This document shows positions 1-6,532 of a stretch of DNA of 19,956 nucleotides, piece by piece. Source of the DNA: an uncultured Anaerotignum sp. (lineage in GTDB: Bacteria > Bacillota > Clostridia > Lachnospirales > Anaerotignaceae); the NCBI RefSeq assembly GCF_905212195.1, contig NZ_CAJMDQ010000052.1:1-19956 (forward strand), written 5' to 3'. A program made the translations under genes and the position numbers. Under the pieces are notes generated by a model. The model saw nothing but the letters and a program-made list of their open reading frames with translations. It made no database searches and was not told where the DNA came from. Position 1 is the stretch's first letter; every line of letters begins with the position of its first letter.

Positions 1-1304
1 TTGGTTTCTGCTGCGATTACGCCACTCAGACCAAGCAGAGCAACCAAGTTGGGGAATGCCATACATGCATTCAGAATATCTGCGATACCCCAAACTGCAT
101 CCAGAGTCATTACGGAACCAACGAATACTACCAGTGTGTAGATGATACGGAAAGGCATGATTGCTTTCTGACCACACAGGTATACCCAACATCTTTCACC
201 ATAGTAGCTCCAACCAAGGATTGTGGACCATGCGAAAGTGATCAGACCGATTGTCAATACGATAGGCCCGATAACGGGGATGTTGCCAAATGCTGCGGAA
301 GACAGATCGCCACCAGTCAGACCAGTCATACCAGCGGGGTCTTTCATGATAGAGGATACCAGAACCAGACCTGTCAGAGCACATACGATAACTGTATCCC
401 AGAATACACCAGTCATGGCGATCAGACCCTGACGAACGGGGTTTCTGGTGGATGCTGCCGCGTCAACGATTGGAGCAGAACCCAAACCAGCTTCGTTAGT
501 GAACAGACCACGTGCGATACCAAAACGAATTGCCATCATAACTGTGGAACCGATGAAACCGCCGCCTGCTGCTTTCGGTGTGAATGCGCTTGTAACGATC
601 AGTTTCAGTGCGTCCAGAACATATGCGTGGTTCAGGAACAGAATGATGATACAACCAATGATGTAGAAACCAGCCATGAAAGGAACCAGTTTTTCACATA
701 CTTTAGCGATGGATTTAACGCCGCCGATGATTACGATACCAGTCAGAACTGTCAGGACTGCACCTGTGATATAAGGAGAAACGCCGAATGTATCGTTTAC
801 CATACCTGTGATGGAGTTGCCCTGTGTACCATTACCGATACCGAAGCAAGCACAGCCTGCGAACAGTGCAAACAGGATACCCAGCCATTTCTGTTTCAAA
901 CCTCTTTCCAGAGCGTACATAGGACCACCCAGCATAGAGCCGTCTTTTGCTTTTACTCTGTATTTGATAGCCAGAACTGCTTCACCATATTTAGAAGCGA
1001 TACCGAAACAACCTGTCAGCCATACCCAGAATACTGCACCAGGACCACCAGATGCGATGGCTGTTGCAACGCCGACGATGTTACCAGTACCGATGGTCGC
1101 TGCCAGAGCTGTTGCCAAAGCACCGAAACCGGATACGTCACCACTTGCTTCCTTATCAGGTGTTACAGAAAGTTTGATACCTTTGAACATATATCTCTGA
1201 ATCACTCTTGTACGCAGTGTCAGGAATACGTGTGTACCAAACAACAGTACCAGCATGACGGGTCCCCATACAACCCCTTGGATACTAGAAATAACGTCCA
1301 TCAT
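1..1304 (-). CDS. Sodium:alanine symporter family (AGCS) protein, 3' end outside the window
   Basis: Reading the minus strand from ATG at 1304 gives an open frame of 434 codons that runs off the window edge, so the C-terminus is missing. The protein is strongly hydrophobic and carries AGCS hallmarks: an early ATIGTGNIVG stretch, the block GGPGAVFWVW, and NEAGLGSAP in the second half. This family imports alanine or glycine with sodium across the cytoplasmic membrane. The family is usually about 450-490 residues, so only the tail is missing. A GGAGG at 1313-1317 lies 8 nt before the ATG; a second in-frame ATG follows at 1301. The gene has its own promoter and a structured leader, so it is transcribed separately from its upstream neighbour. 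Family assignment is secure; whether the substrate is alanine, glycine or both cannot be told. Confidence 0.93.
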   Translation of the reverse strand, partial: MMDVISSIQGVVWGPVMLVLLFGTHVFLTLRTRVIQRYMFKGIKLSVTPDKEASGDVSGFGALATALAATIGTGNIVGVATAIASGGPGAVFWVWLTGCFGIASKYGEAVLAIKYRVKAKDGSMLGGPMYALERGLKQKWLGILFALFAGCACFGIGNGTQGNSITGMVNDTFGVSPYITGAVLTVLTGIVIIGGVKSIAKVCEKLVPFMAGFYIIGCIIILFLNHAYVLDALKLIVTSAFTPKAAGGGFIGSTVMMAIRFGIARGLFTNEAGLGSAPIVDAAASTRNPVRQGLIAMTGVFWDTVIVCALTGLVLVSSIMKDPAGMTGLTGGDLSSAAFGNIPVIGPIVLTIGLITFAWSTILGWSYYGERCWVYLCGQKAIMPFRIIYTLVVFVGSVMTLDAVWGIADILNACMAFPNLVALLGLSGVIAAET

Positions 1305-1328
1305 ATTAATTCCCTCCCTAGTTTAAAA

Positions 1329-1395
1329 ATATAAGTCCTTTGGTTCGCAGAGACGCCCGGCAAGCCGCGGTTCCTGCTGGGTATCTCCTTCATAT
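1329..1395 (-). promoter_or_regulatory. Candidate riboswitch / structured leader RNA of the AGCS symporter gene
   Basis: On the minus strand a compact RNA fold lies between promoter and ribosome-binding site. P1 pairs 1390-1395 with 1329-1334 (6 bp with one G-U). P2 pairs 1379-1387 with 1350-1358 (9 positions, one G-U, one A-C mismatch). P3 pairs 1373-1377 with 1360-1364 under an 8-nt loop (AACCGCGG). Loop bases CGCG (1366-1369) can pair with UGCG (1346-1349) after P2, giving a pseudoknot. The P1/GGAGA opening and the AAAGGAC end recall glycine aptamers, but the CCGAAGG-type core is absent. A sodium-sensing class (Na+-I, formerly DUF1646) would suit the gene; I cannot confirm its consensus from memory. 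P1 ends 11 nt before the GGAGG at 1313-1317, compatible with translational control. Confidence 0.6.
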
Positions 1396-1417
1396 AAATT
1401 GATTAGAACTCACTGCC

Positions 1418-1446
1418 ATTTTATCCAGAAATTGTAAATTCTGCAA
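1418..1446 (-). promoter_or_regulatory. Promoter of the AGCS symporter gene
   Basis: On the minus strand a -35 TTGCAG (1446-1441) and a -10 TAAAAT (1423-1418) are separated by 17 nt. The predicted start near 1411 gives a leader of about 107 nt that contains the whole structured element at 1329-1395. Confidence 0.65.
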
Positions 1447-1738
1447 TAGGGACTTCCATATTTTAACAGTTTCTTTATACCTAAAATGTAAAAATATGTA
1501 AAAAATATGTGGTTTTTTCTCCATTTTCTATGGAATTTTTCAGTCTCTAATCCCATGAAATCAAGTGATTCCGTCAATGAAGCACAATTTTCCACCACAG
1601 GTGGAGTACAATCGGTTTATTTTTCACAGAAGTATACAATGTGCATTTTTGTTTGCTTTCTACTGAATTATATTCTTTTAAATGTAATAAATTTCATTCA
1701 TTTTATCTAAAAATCGTTCTATTCTTTTTTACCATACG
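1447..1738. other. A+T-rich intergenic region without a recognised gene
   Basis: This gap lies between the symporter promoter and the terminator of the upstream operon. Short open frames exist on both strands but lack ribosome-binding sites and recognisable protein sequence. I see no repeat or RNA gene in it. Confidence 0.6.
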
Positions 1739-1770
1739 AAAAAAGTGTGGAAAAAATTCCACACTTTTTT
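1739..1770 (-). terminator. Intrinsic terminator of the amidohydrolase/endonuclease operon
   Basis: A perfect 14-bp stem (1739-1752 with 1757-1770) closes a 4-nt A loop. On the minus strand the 3' arm itself ends in six T residues, 14 nt after the stop codon of the gene ending at 1784. The stem is symmetric enough to act in both directions. Confidence 0.85.
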
Positions 1771-1783
1771 CAAAAATGACGTT

Positions 1784-2863
1784 TTATTTTGAAATTTCTT
1801 TCAGCTGGAAAGTCATCACTAAAGGATTATGGTCAGAAAATTCATATCCTGTGTCAATGACTTCCAGATTTTCACATACCACATTATCAGAAATCAAAAA
1901 TCCATCTACGGTTGCCTGGAAAGAAGTTTCCGGGTCATAAGGAATGTCCGTATAACGGGTACTCTGTGGCATATCTGCCTTCTGTTCCTCAGTCAGCGTA
2001 TCCATGGCAACGGTAAAGCCTTCCGGGAGCATTTCTCTGGGGAAAATATGCGCCCAGCTGTAGGCTTCTCCTTCCTGAGACTTCTCGCGCATTTCATGAT
2101 TGAAGTCACCGCCGCAGACAACATAGTTGCCCTTTTCCCGTTCTGCCTGCATGTCCGCCGCCAGCATGCCAATTTGCCCTGCTCGCACAGAATCGTCGTG
2201 ACCATAAGCAGATAGATGTACATGATACAGGCAGAGATATTTCCCATTTTCCACGGGAATCTTTACCACCTGATAACATCTGTCTAAATCCAGCAACTTT
2301 TTGAACCCTTCCTGAATGGGCAGGCTTCTTCTGATGGCACTTTCTATGGGATAGGATGAAAAAACAGCCATACCGGACAGGGATTTCCCATGAGGCTCCC
2401 AAGGCGGCACCATCAGGTATGCAGAATCATAATTGACAGCAAATGTGGTGTCCTGTGCCGGGAAAAATTCTTTCAGCATACCATATTCATTGATGTGGTG
2501 ACTTCTGGTAGAATCCAGATCCACTTCCTGAAATAAGGCAAAATCCGGTGCAATTTCCGCAATTTCCTCTCCTGCCCCTTTTACGCAGGCTACAACGCTT
2601 TCTGGACTTTCTGCGACAGATTGCTTGCCGCCATCCATGAAAAACGTAAATTCGGGCGTATATGCCCCAAAACCGATGTTGTAGCTGGAAATCGTATAAG
2701 ATTGTTCTTCTTTCAGTACATGGCTTTCCGCTTTTTTCTCAATTCCCGTTTCTTTCCCATCAGGAATTCGGTGATAAGTCAGCAGTACATAAGCGGCATA
2801 ACCAATGACTGCCGCCACTGCGATACCGCCGCATAATGCCGCGATTTTCTTTTTTCTTCCCAA
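1784..2863 (-). CDS. Membrane-anchored endonuclease/exonuclease/phosphatase-fold protein
   Basis: This 359-residue protein begins with a short positive stretch and one hydrophobic segment (about residues 7-29), so it is probably membrane-anchored with the domain outside. The rest fits the EEP (DNase I-like) fold: SYNIG near the start (N62), FQEVD with catalytic Glu113, HVHLSAYG with a family histidine near 216, GGDFN at 251-255, and SDHNP at 343-347. Members hydrolyse phosphodiester or phosphomonoester bonds with Mg2+ (nucleases, sphingomyelinases, inositol phosphatases); the substrate here is unknown. The start is TTG at 2861-2863, preceded by GGAGG at 7 nt. That Shine-Dalgarno directly follows the stop codon of the upstream amidohydrolase gene, only 12 nt away, so the two are co-transcribed and probably translationally coupled. 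Confidence 0.85.
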   Translation of the reverse strand: MGRKKKIAALCGGIAVAAVIGYAAYVLLTYHRIPDGKETGIEKKAESHVLKEEQSYTISSYNIGFGAYTPEFTFFMDGGKQSVAESPESVVACVKGAGEEIAEIAPDFALFQEVDLDSTRSHHINEYGMLKEFFPAQDTTFAVNYDSAYLMVPPWEPHGKSLSGMAVFSSYPIESAIRRSLPIQEGFKKLLDLDRCYQVVKIPVENGKYLCLYHVHLSAYGHDDSVRAGQIGMLAADMQAEREKGNYVVCGGDFNHEMREKSQEGEAYSWAHIFPREMLPEGFTVAMDTLTEEQKADMPQSTRYTDIPYDPETSFQATVDGFLISDNVVCENLEVIDTGYEFSDHNPLVMTFQLKEISK

Positions 2864-2875
2864 ACTTTCTCCTCC

Positions 2876-4432
2876 TTATGCCTGATAAATGGTCTGACCG
2901 TCTTTGACCGTCATCATGACCTGTATGTTTCGTATATCGTTCGGTTCTGCTGTCATGGGGTCTTTGTCCAACACCACAAAATCTGCCCGCTTGCCGGGAG
3001 CAATGGTACCTTTTTCCTGTTCTTCGCCATACTGTTTTGCCGCATTAACAGTAATTGCCCGCAATGCTTCATAAGCAGACAACTTCTGTTCTCCGCCCAG
3101 CACAACGCCGTTTTTCGTTTTCCGATTCACGGCGCACCATACCGTTTCCATCATATCCGGCGGAATCACGGGAGAATCCTGATGGAGTGTGAAAGGAATC
3201 TGGTTTTCCTTGGCATCTCTCACAGGGCTGATACGTCTTGCCCGTTCCATGCCCAGATTTTCCATATGCACATCGCCCCAATGGTACACATGGGCAAGGA
3301 AAAAGGATGGCGTGATGCCCAGTCTTGCCAGTTCCTCCACTTGGTCATGGCGCATAATCTGTCCATGAATCAAAACAGGACGGATGCCGGGACCCCATTT
3401 TTTCATCACTTTCTCATATACCCGCAAATACTGGTCGGCGGCTGCATCCCCATTGGCATGCATCAAAAGCTGCTGCTGTTCCCGCACTGCCCGTTCCACC
3501 AACGGTTCCAGTTCTTCGTCGGAAAGCATAGGATAACCCTCGGTGCCGTCTGTATAGGGCTTTGTCACCCATGCGGTCTTGCTCTGAGGAGAACCATCCA
3601 GCAGGACTTTGTATCCACCAACTTTCAAATGATGGTCATAAGTTCCTTTGCAAGAAGGAAAAGCGTCAATGAGTTCGGGACTATTTTTCAAATCCATATA
3701 TGTCACTACATCCAGCCACAGTCGGTTCTGTTCATAGAGCATTCCATAAATGCCTTTGATCTGCTCCACAAACATCCCTTCCTGCACAGTGGTGATGCCT
3801 TTGGAAGCGTACAAATGCTGGGCTTTTTCAAAAGCAGATACCAATTCCGCTCCCGTAGGCAGAGGAAACTTGTCCATATTCTGAATGAGGGCGTTTTCTT
3901 CCAGCAAACCTGTCCCAAAGTCAATGCGTCCGCCTTCTGGGTCAGGGGTTGTTTCTGTAATACCCAATTCCGCCAATCCCATGGAATTGAGTACACCGGA
4001 ATGACCAGAGGTATGCTGGATGAGCAGAGGATGTTCCGCAGTGATTCCATCCAGAAATGCTTTTTCCGGCAAGTGCTTTTCTTTCAGATTGCCGTGGTTG
4101 ATGCCCTTCGCCAGCACCCATTTTCCTGCCGGCACCTGATTTTCCCGGATGAAATTTTCAATCCGTTCCTTCACTTCTGCAAAAGAGGACGCCTCTGCCA
4201 AATCCACCTGAAGCATACCGTTTGCCACACCCATCAAATGGCTATGGCTGTCAATAAATGCCGGCAGCATGGTCTTGCCTTCTAAGTCCACAACGTTCTC
4301 CGCATCTTTTTCCAGTTCTGCTCTTTTGCCTACTGCCTGAATCCGTCCATTTTCCACCAGTACCGCTTCCACAACGGACACACCCGGCTCCATGGTGTAA
4401 ATAGTTCCCCCTGTATATAATGTGCCTTGCAT
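2876..4432 (-). CDS. Amidohydrolase family protein (YtcJ-like)
   Basis: The 518-residue protein has the composite amidohydrolase layout. An N-terminal beta segment leads to LPAFIDSHSH, with the metal-binding pair His63 and His65. Later come MHANGD (His325), LIHGQ (His356) and LHQDSP with Asp419 as the likely general base. A C-terminal beta part ends in the typical GKRADFVVLDKDP block. This matches the YtcJ-like amidohydrolase-3 group, cytoplasmic metal-dependent hydrolases of amides, ureas or formyl groups; the substrate is unknown. The length fits the family (about 510-550). An ATG at 4432 follows an AGGAGGCGGAG-type Shine-Dalgarno. It is the first gene of a two-gene unit with the EEP-fold gene. 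An inverted repeat lies about 33 nt upstream of the start. Confidence 0.88.
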   Translation of the reverse strand: MQGTLYTGGTIYTMEPGVSVVEAVLVENGRIQAVGKRAELEKDAENVVDLEGKTMLPAFIDSHSHLMGVANGMLQVDLAEASSFAEVKERIENFIRENQVPAGKWVLAKGINHGNLKEKHLPEKAFLDGITAEHPLLIQHTSGHSGVLNSMGLAELGITETTPDPEGGRIDFGTGLLEENALIQNMDKFPLPTGAELVSAFEKAQHLYASKGITTVQEGMFVEQIKGIYGMLYEQNRLWLDVVTYMDLKNSPELIDAFPSCKGTYDHHLKVGGYKVLLDGSPQSKTAWVTKPYTDGTEGYPMLSDEELEPLVERAVREQQQLLMHANGDAAADQYLRVYEKVMKKWGPGIRPVLIHGQIMRHDQVEELARLGITPSFFLAHVYHWGDVHMENLGMERARRISPVRDAKENQIPFTLHQDSPVIPPDMMETVWCAVNRKTKNGVVLGGEQKLSAYEALRAITVNAAKQYGEEQEKGTIAPGKRADFVVLDKDPMTAEPNDIRNIQVMMTVKDGQTIYQA

Positions 4433-4464
4433 TTCTCCGCCTCCTGTCCCGCTTTTTTTGTAAT

Positions 4465-4478
4465 GGTATTATGATACC
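4465..4478. promoter_or_regulatory. Inverted repeat upstream of the amidohydrolase gene (possible operator)
   Basis: GGTAT and ATACC arms flank a 4-nt centre, 33 nt before the amidohydrolase start codon. On the minus strand the centre contains CATAAT, which could be a -10 element, but I find no good -35 at the proper spacing. An 11-mer across its right half (4469-4479) recurs exactly at 12478-12488, upstream of the molybdenum hydroxylase operon. Confidence 0.35.
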
Positions 4479-4584
4479 ACAAAAAAATGAATTTCCATGT
4501 CTTTTTGTAAAAAATTTATTTTTCTTAGAAAAACATTCATAAAAAAGAAAGAAAACTATTATTTTTCCAAATCAAACAAAGAAA

Positions 4585-4623
4585 GAGCCGAAACTCCATA
4601 TCTGAAAATGGAAGTTTCGACTC
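4585..4623 (-). terminator. Probable intrinsic terminator after the NifX-like gene
   Basis: CGAAACT (4589-4595) pairs with AGTTTCG (4613-4619), extended inward by CCAT/ATGG around one bulge and outward by GAG/CTC past one mismatch. On the minus strand the hairpin follows the stop codon at 4650 and is followed by a T-rich but interrupted tract (TTTCTTTGTTTG). Confidence 0.6.
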
Positions 4624-4649
4624 CTCATAGATTTCAAAAAGTATACTGA

Positions 4650-5054
4650 TTAGTGACCGCAGTGGCCGCCGCAATGGTGGTCATGTTCACCGCAGTTTTC
4701 ATGGTCGTGATGATGATGGTCTGCACATTCTGCATTGGCATTGAATACCAGTGTGCCTGCCAGATAATCTTCAACTACTTTTCTTGTTTCGCCTGTTACA
4801 CCGCCGAATACAGAAATGTTTTTCTGTGCCAGTGCCATTTTTGCGCCGCCGCCGATGCCGCCGCAAATCAGGACTGTTGCACCCTGTACTACCAAGAAAT
4901 CTGCCAGCAGGCTGTGACCGCTGCCGTTGGTGGATACGATTTCGTCAGACAGGATTTTGCCGTCTTCTACAGTGAAAATCTGGAACTGTTCTGTATGGCC
5001 AAAATGCTGGAATACCTGGCCGTTTTCATAAGTAACTGCTACTCTTGTTTTCAT
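4650..5054 (-). CDS. NifX/NifB-like dinitrogenase iron-molybdenum cofactor domain protein with His/Cys-rich tail
   Basis: This 134-residue protein has the NifX/NafY-type fold from about residue 1 to 105: RVAVTYENGQVFQHFGHTEQF at the start (the last few letters are the family FGH signature) and LICGGIGGGA near 62-71. Members bind iron-sulfur or iron-molybdenum cofactor intermediates; small ones also occur in anaerobes without nitrogenase. The last 25 residues hold 10 histidines and 4 cysteines (HHHHDH at 113-118, C110, C121, C128, C132), a likely metal-binding tail. The ATG at 5054 has GAGGAGG upstream, and the stop codon of the NBP35-like gene overlaps that site, so the genes are coupled. It is last in the DUF134-NBP35-NifX operon and probably acts in the cytoplasm in metal-cluster traffic (inference). 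Confidence 0.9.
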   Translation of the reverse strand: MKTRVAVTYENGQVFQHFGHTEQFQIFTVEDGKILSDEIVSTNGSGHSLLADFLVVQGATVLICGGIGGGAKMALAQKNISVFGGVTGETRKVVEDYLAGTLVFNANAECADHHHHDHENCGEHDHHCGGHCGH

Positions 5055-5066
5055 GACATTTCCTCC

Positions 5067-5891
5067 TCAAATTTTTTCCAAAAAGTCAATCATGGGATTC
5101 AGCCATTCGCCTTCATAGCTTTCTGCTTCCCCATTGTCACATCTTGCAGCGATTTCAGGATTGATGGGCAGTTTACATACAACGGGAATGTTGTGTTTTG
5201 CCGCAATTTCTTCGATATGGCTTTCGCCGAAGATCTGATGTTTCTTGCCGCAGTCAGGACAAACGAAATAAGACATATTTTCTACGATACCCAGAATAGG
5301 TACGTTCATCATTTCTGCCATTTTTACTGCTTTGTCAACGATCATGCCAACCAGTTCCTGAGGGGAAGTTACGATGATGATACCGTCGATGGCGATGGAC
5401 TGGAATACAGTCAGGGGAACATCACCTGTTCCAGGGGGCATATCGATGAACATATATTCTTCATTTTCCCATACAACGTCGCGCCAGAACTGTTTTACAG
5501 TTTCCGCAATGACAGGACCTCTCCATACAACGGGGTCTGTTTCGTTATCCAGCAGCAGGTTTACGGACATCACATCAATGCCTGTTTTTGTTTTGCAGGG
5601 CATCATACCCAGTTCTGTGCCGTAAGCTTTTTCCTTCATGCCAAAAGCCTTGGGAATGGAAGGACCTGTGATATCTGCATCCAGAATGGCTGTCTGTTTG
5701 CCTTTTCTCTGGGTCAGGACTGCCAGTGTGCTGGTAACCATGGATTTACCAACGCCGCCTTTGCCGCTGACAACGCCGATGACTTTCTTAATGCTGCTGT
5801 GGGGATTTGGTGCTACCAGAAAATCCGCCGGTTTGCGGTTGCTGCAGTTGGAAGAGCAGCTGCCGCAGTTATGGGAACAATTTTCGCTCAT
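5067..5891 (-). CDS. Mrp/NBP35 family iron-sulfur cluster carrier ATPase
   Basis: The 274-residue protein is a P-loop ATPase of the MinD/Mrp class. VSGKGGVGKS (41-50) is the deviant Walker A, LDADITGPS (70-78) the switch I-type region, and FIDMPPGTGD (148-157) the Walker B region. The CPDC pair (Cys211, Cys214) is the conserved cluster-binding motif at the dimer interface. The N-terminus adds a cysteine group (C5, C9, C12, C16), a variant of the NBP35 extension. The family assembles and transfers [4Fe-4S] clusters in the cytoplasm. I place the start at ATG 5891, not 29 codons upstream, because the upstream extension lies inside the DUF134 gene. The chosen ATG overlaps the DUF134 stop (ATGA) and has AAGGAG about 12 nt before it. 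Confidence 0.92.
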   Translation of the reverse strand: MSENCSHNCGSCSSNCSNRKPADFLVAPNPHSSIKKVIGVVSGKGGVGKSMVTSTLAVLTQRKGKQTAILDADITGPSIPKAFGMKEKAYGTELGMMPCKTKTGIDVMSVNLLLDNETDPVVWRGPVIAETVKQFWRDVVWENEEYMFIDMPPGTGDVPLTVFQSIAIDGIIIVTSPQELVGMIVDKAVKMAEMMNVPILGIVENMSYFVCPDCGKKHQIFGESHIEEIAAKHNIPVVCKLPINPEIAARCDNGEAESYEGEWLNPMIDFLEKI

Positions 5892-6259
5892 AAGGTTACA
5901 TCTCCTTCGTGTTTTTCGTCTTTTTTGCAGCAGATGGGATGACATTTTCTGCCGCAGGGTCTTGCGGTGCCTTCGCAAAGGTCGTAGTCGCCGCCTTTGA
6001 TCACAAGCACCTTGCCGTCTACCAGGGACTCAGCCACTTTTCGTCTGGCGTCGTTATATACCCCCTGCACCGTTGTCCGGGCAACGCCCATCTGTGCCGC
6101 GCATTCTTCCTGGGTATATCCCGCCAGATCAATGAGCCGCAGGGTTTCGTACTCATCTACGGTCATGACCACCTCGCCGGAACATCCGCCGTTCAAAGGC
6201 CCGAATCGATTGCTTTTCGGCATGGCGCAAACCCTTCTGCACTTTCTCGGTCTGGGCAT
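5888..6259 (-). CDS. DUF134 (UPF0251) family DNA-binding protein
   Basis: This 123-residue protein begins MPRPRKCRRV, typical of DUF134, and has a sigma-70 region 4-like helix-turn-helix around residues 48-77 (YTQEECAAQMGVARTTVQGV). A cysteine cluster follows (C95, C102, C106, C110, C111), joining C7, C11 and C26 at the N-terminus, so it may sense or bind a metal or cluster. It is the first gene of the DUF134-NBP35-NifX operon. The palindromes in its own promoter suggest it regulates this operon (inference). The ATG at 6259 has AGGAGGTG at good spacing. Family is certain; the effector is unknown. Confidence 0.9.
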   Translation of the reverse strand: MPRPRKCRRVCAMPKSNRFGPLNGGCSGEVVMTVDEYETLRLIDLAGYTQEECAAQMGVARTTVQGVYNDARRKVAESLVDGKVLVIKGGDYDLCEGTARPCGRKCHPICCKKDEKHEGDVTL

Positions 6260-6277
6260 ATGACACCTCCTGTTTTC

Positions 6278-6287
6278 GACATATGTT
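6278..6287. promoter_or_regulatory. Second, imperfect operator-like palindrome downstream of the start site
   Basis: GACATATGTT matches the perfect palindrome at 6315-6326 over its ACATATGT core, and lies just downstream of the predicted transcription start near 6293. A weaker related sequence (GCATATGACA, 6256-6265) covers the DUF134 start codon. Confidence 0.5.
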
Positions 6288-6299
6288 ACTTACTCCTTC

Positions 6300-6327
6300 A
6301 GTATACTCCGTTTATGACATATGTCAA
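6300..6327 (-). promoter_or_regulatory. Promoter of the DUF134-NBP35-NifX operon
   Basis: On the minus strand a consensus -35 TTGACA (6327-6322) and a -10 TATACT (6305-6300) are 16 nt apart. The start is expected near 6293, giving a leader of about 34 nt with the AGGAGGTG site of the DUF134 gene. Confidence 0.75.
6315..6326. promoter_or_regulatory. Perfect 12-bp palindrome over the -35 box (candidate DUF134 operator)
   Basis: TGACATATGTCA reads the same on both strands and covers five of the six bases of the -35 element, a position where a bound protein would block the polymerase. With the copy at 6278-6287 it brackets the promoter. Confidence 0.6.
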
Positions 6328-6388
6328 TATAAAATCTGCATTTTTTACGAAACAAAGAGCAGGAAAAAAGCCGCTGAAAAGCACCTTT

Positions 6389-6432
6389 CCCTTAAGAAAA
6401 CATTGGTTTTCTTTTCCTTGATTTCTTAAGGG
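6389..6432. repeat. Inverted repeat with two mutually exclusive stems in the gap upstream of the DUF134 promoter
   Basis: CCCTTAAGAAA (6389-6399) and TTTCTTAAGGG (6422-6432) form a perfect 11-bp outer stem. A second 8-bp stem, AAGAAAAC (6394-6401) with GTTTTCTT (6406-6413), shares bases with it, so only one can form at a time. No gene is visible here, and there is no U-run directly after the outer stem on either strand. Function unknown. Confidence 0.5.
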
Positions 6433-6479
6433 GAATTGCGACGGCCATCTTGAGAAGAAAACATATCCAATAAAAAAAA

Positions 6480-6509
6480 CTGAAATCCCCCATATGACAA
6501 GGATTTCAG
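6480..6509 (-). terminator. Intrinsic terminator of the APC permease gene
   Basis: CTGAAATCC (6480-6488) pairs perfectly with GGATTTCAG (6501-6509). On the minus strand eight T residues follow directly. On the plus strand CTCTTTTTG follows, so it may work both ways. Confidence 0.85.
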
Positions 6510-6532
6510 CTCTTTTTGTTTTCTTCTATATC

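Noticed and set aside
627..1334. Plus-strand open frame of 235 codons near the left edge
   Set aside because: Antisense to the AGCS symporter gene, whose protein signatures are clear on the minus strand.
1329..1395. Canonical glycine riboswitch
   Set aside because: The ends resemble it, but the conserved core between P2 and P3 and the usual length are absent, so I leave the class open.
3182..4285. Plus-strand open frame of 367 codons
   Set aside because: Antisense to the amidohydrolase gene with its metal-binding motifs; no recognisable domain.
4653..5942. Plus-strand open frame of 429 codons
   Set aside because: Antisense to the NifX-like and NBP35-like genes, which are certain; composition (many Cys, Phe, His) is that of a shadow frame.
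5892..5978. Upstream start of the NBP35-like gene
   Set aside because: The 29 extra residues are the out-of-frame translation of the DUF134 gene, basic and unlike the family; the ATG at 5891 overlaps the DUF134 stop and has a Shine-Dalgarno.
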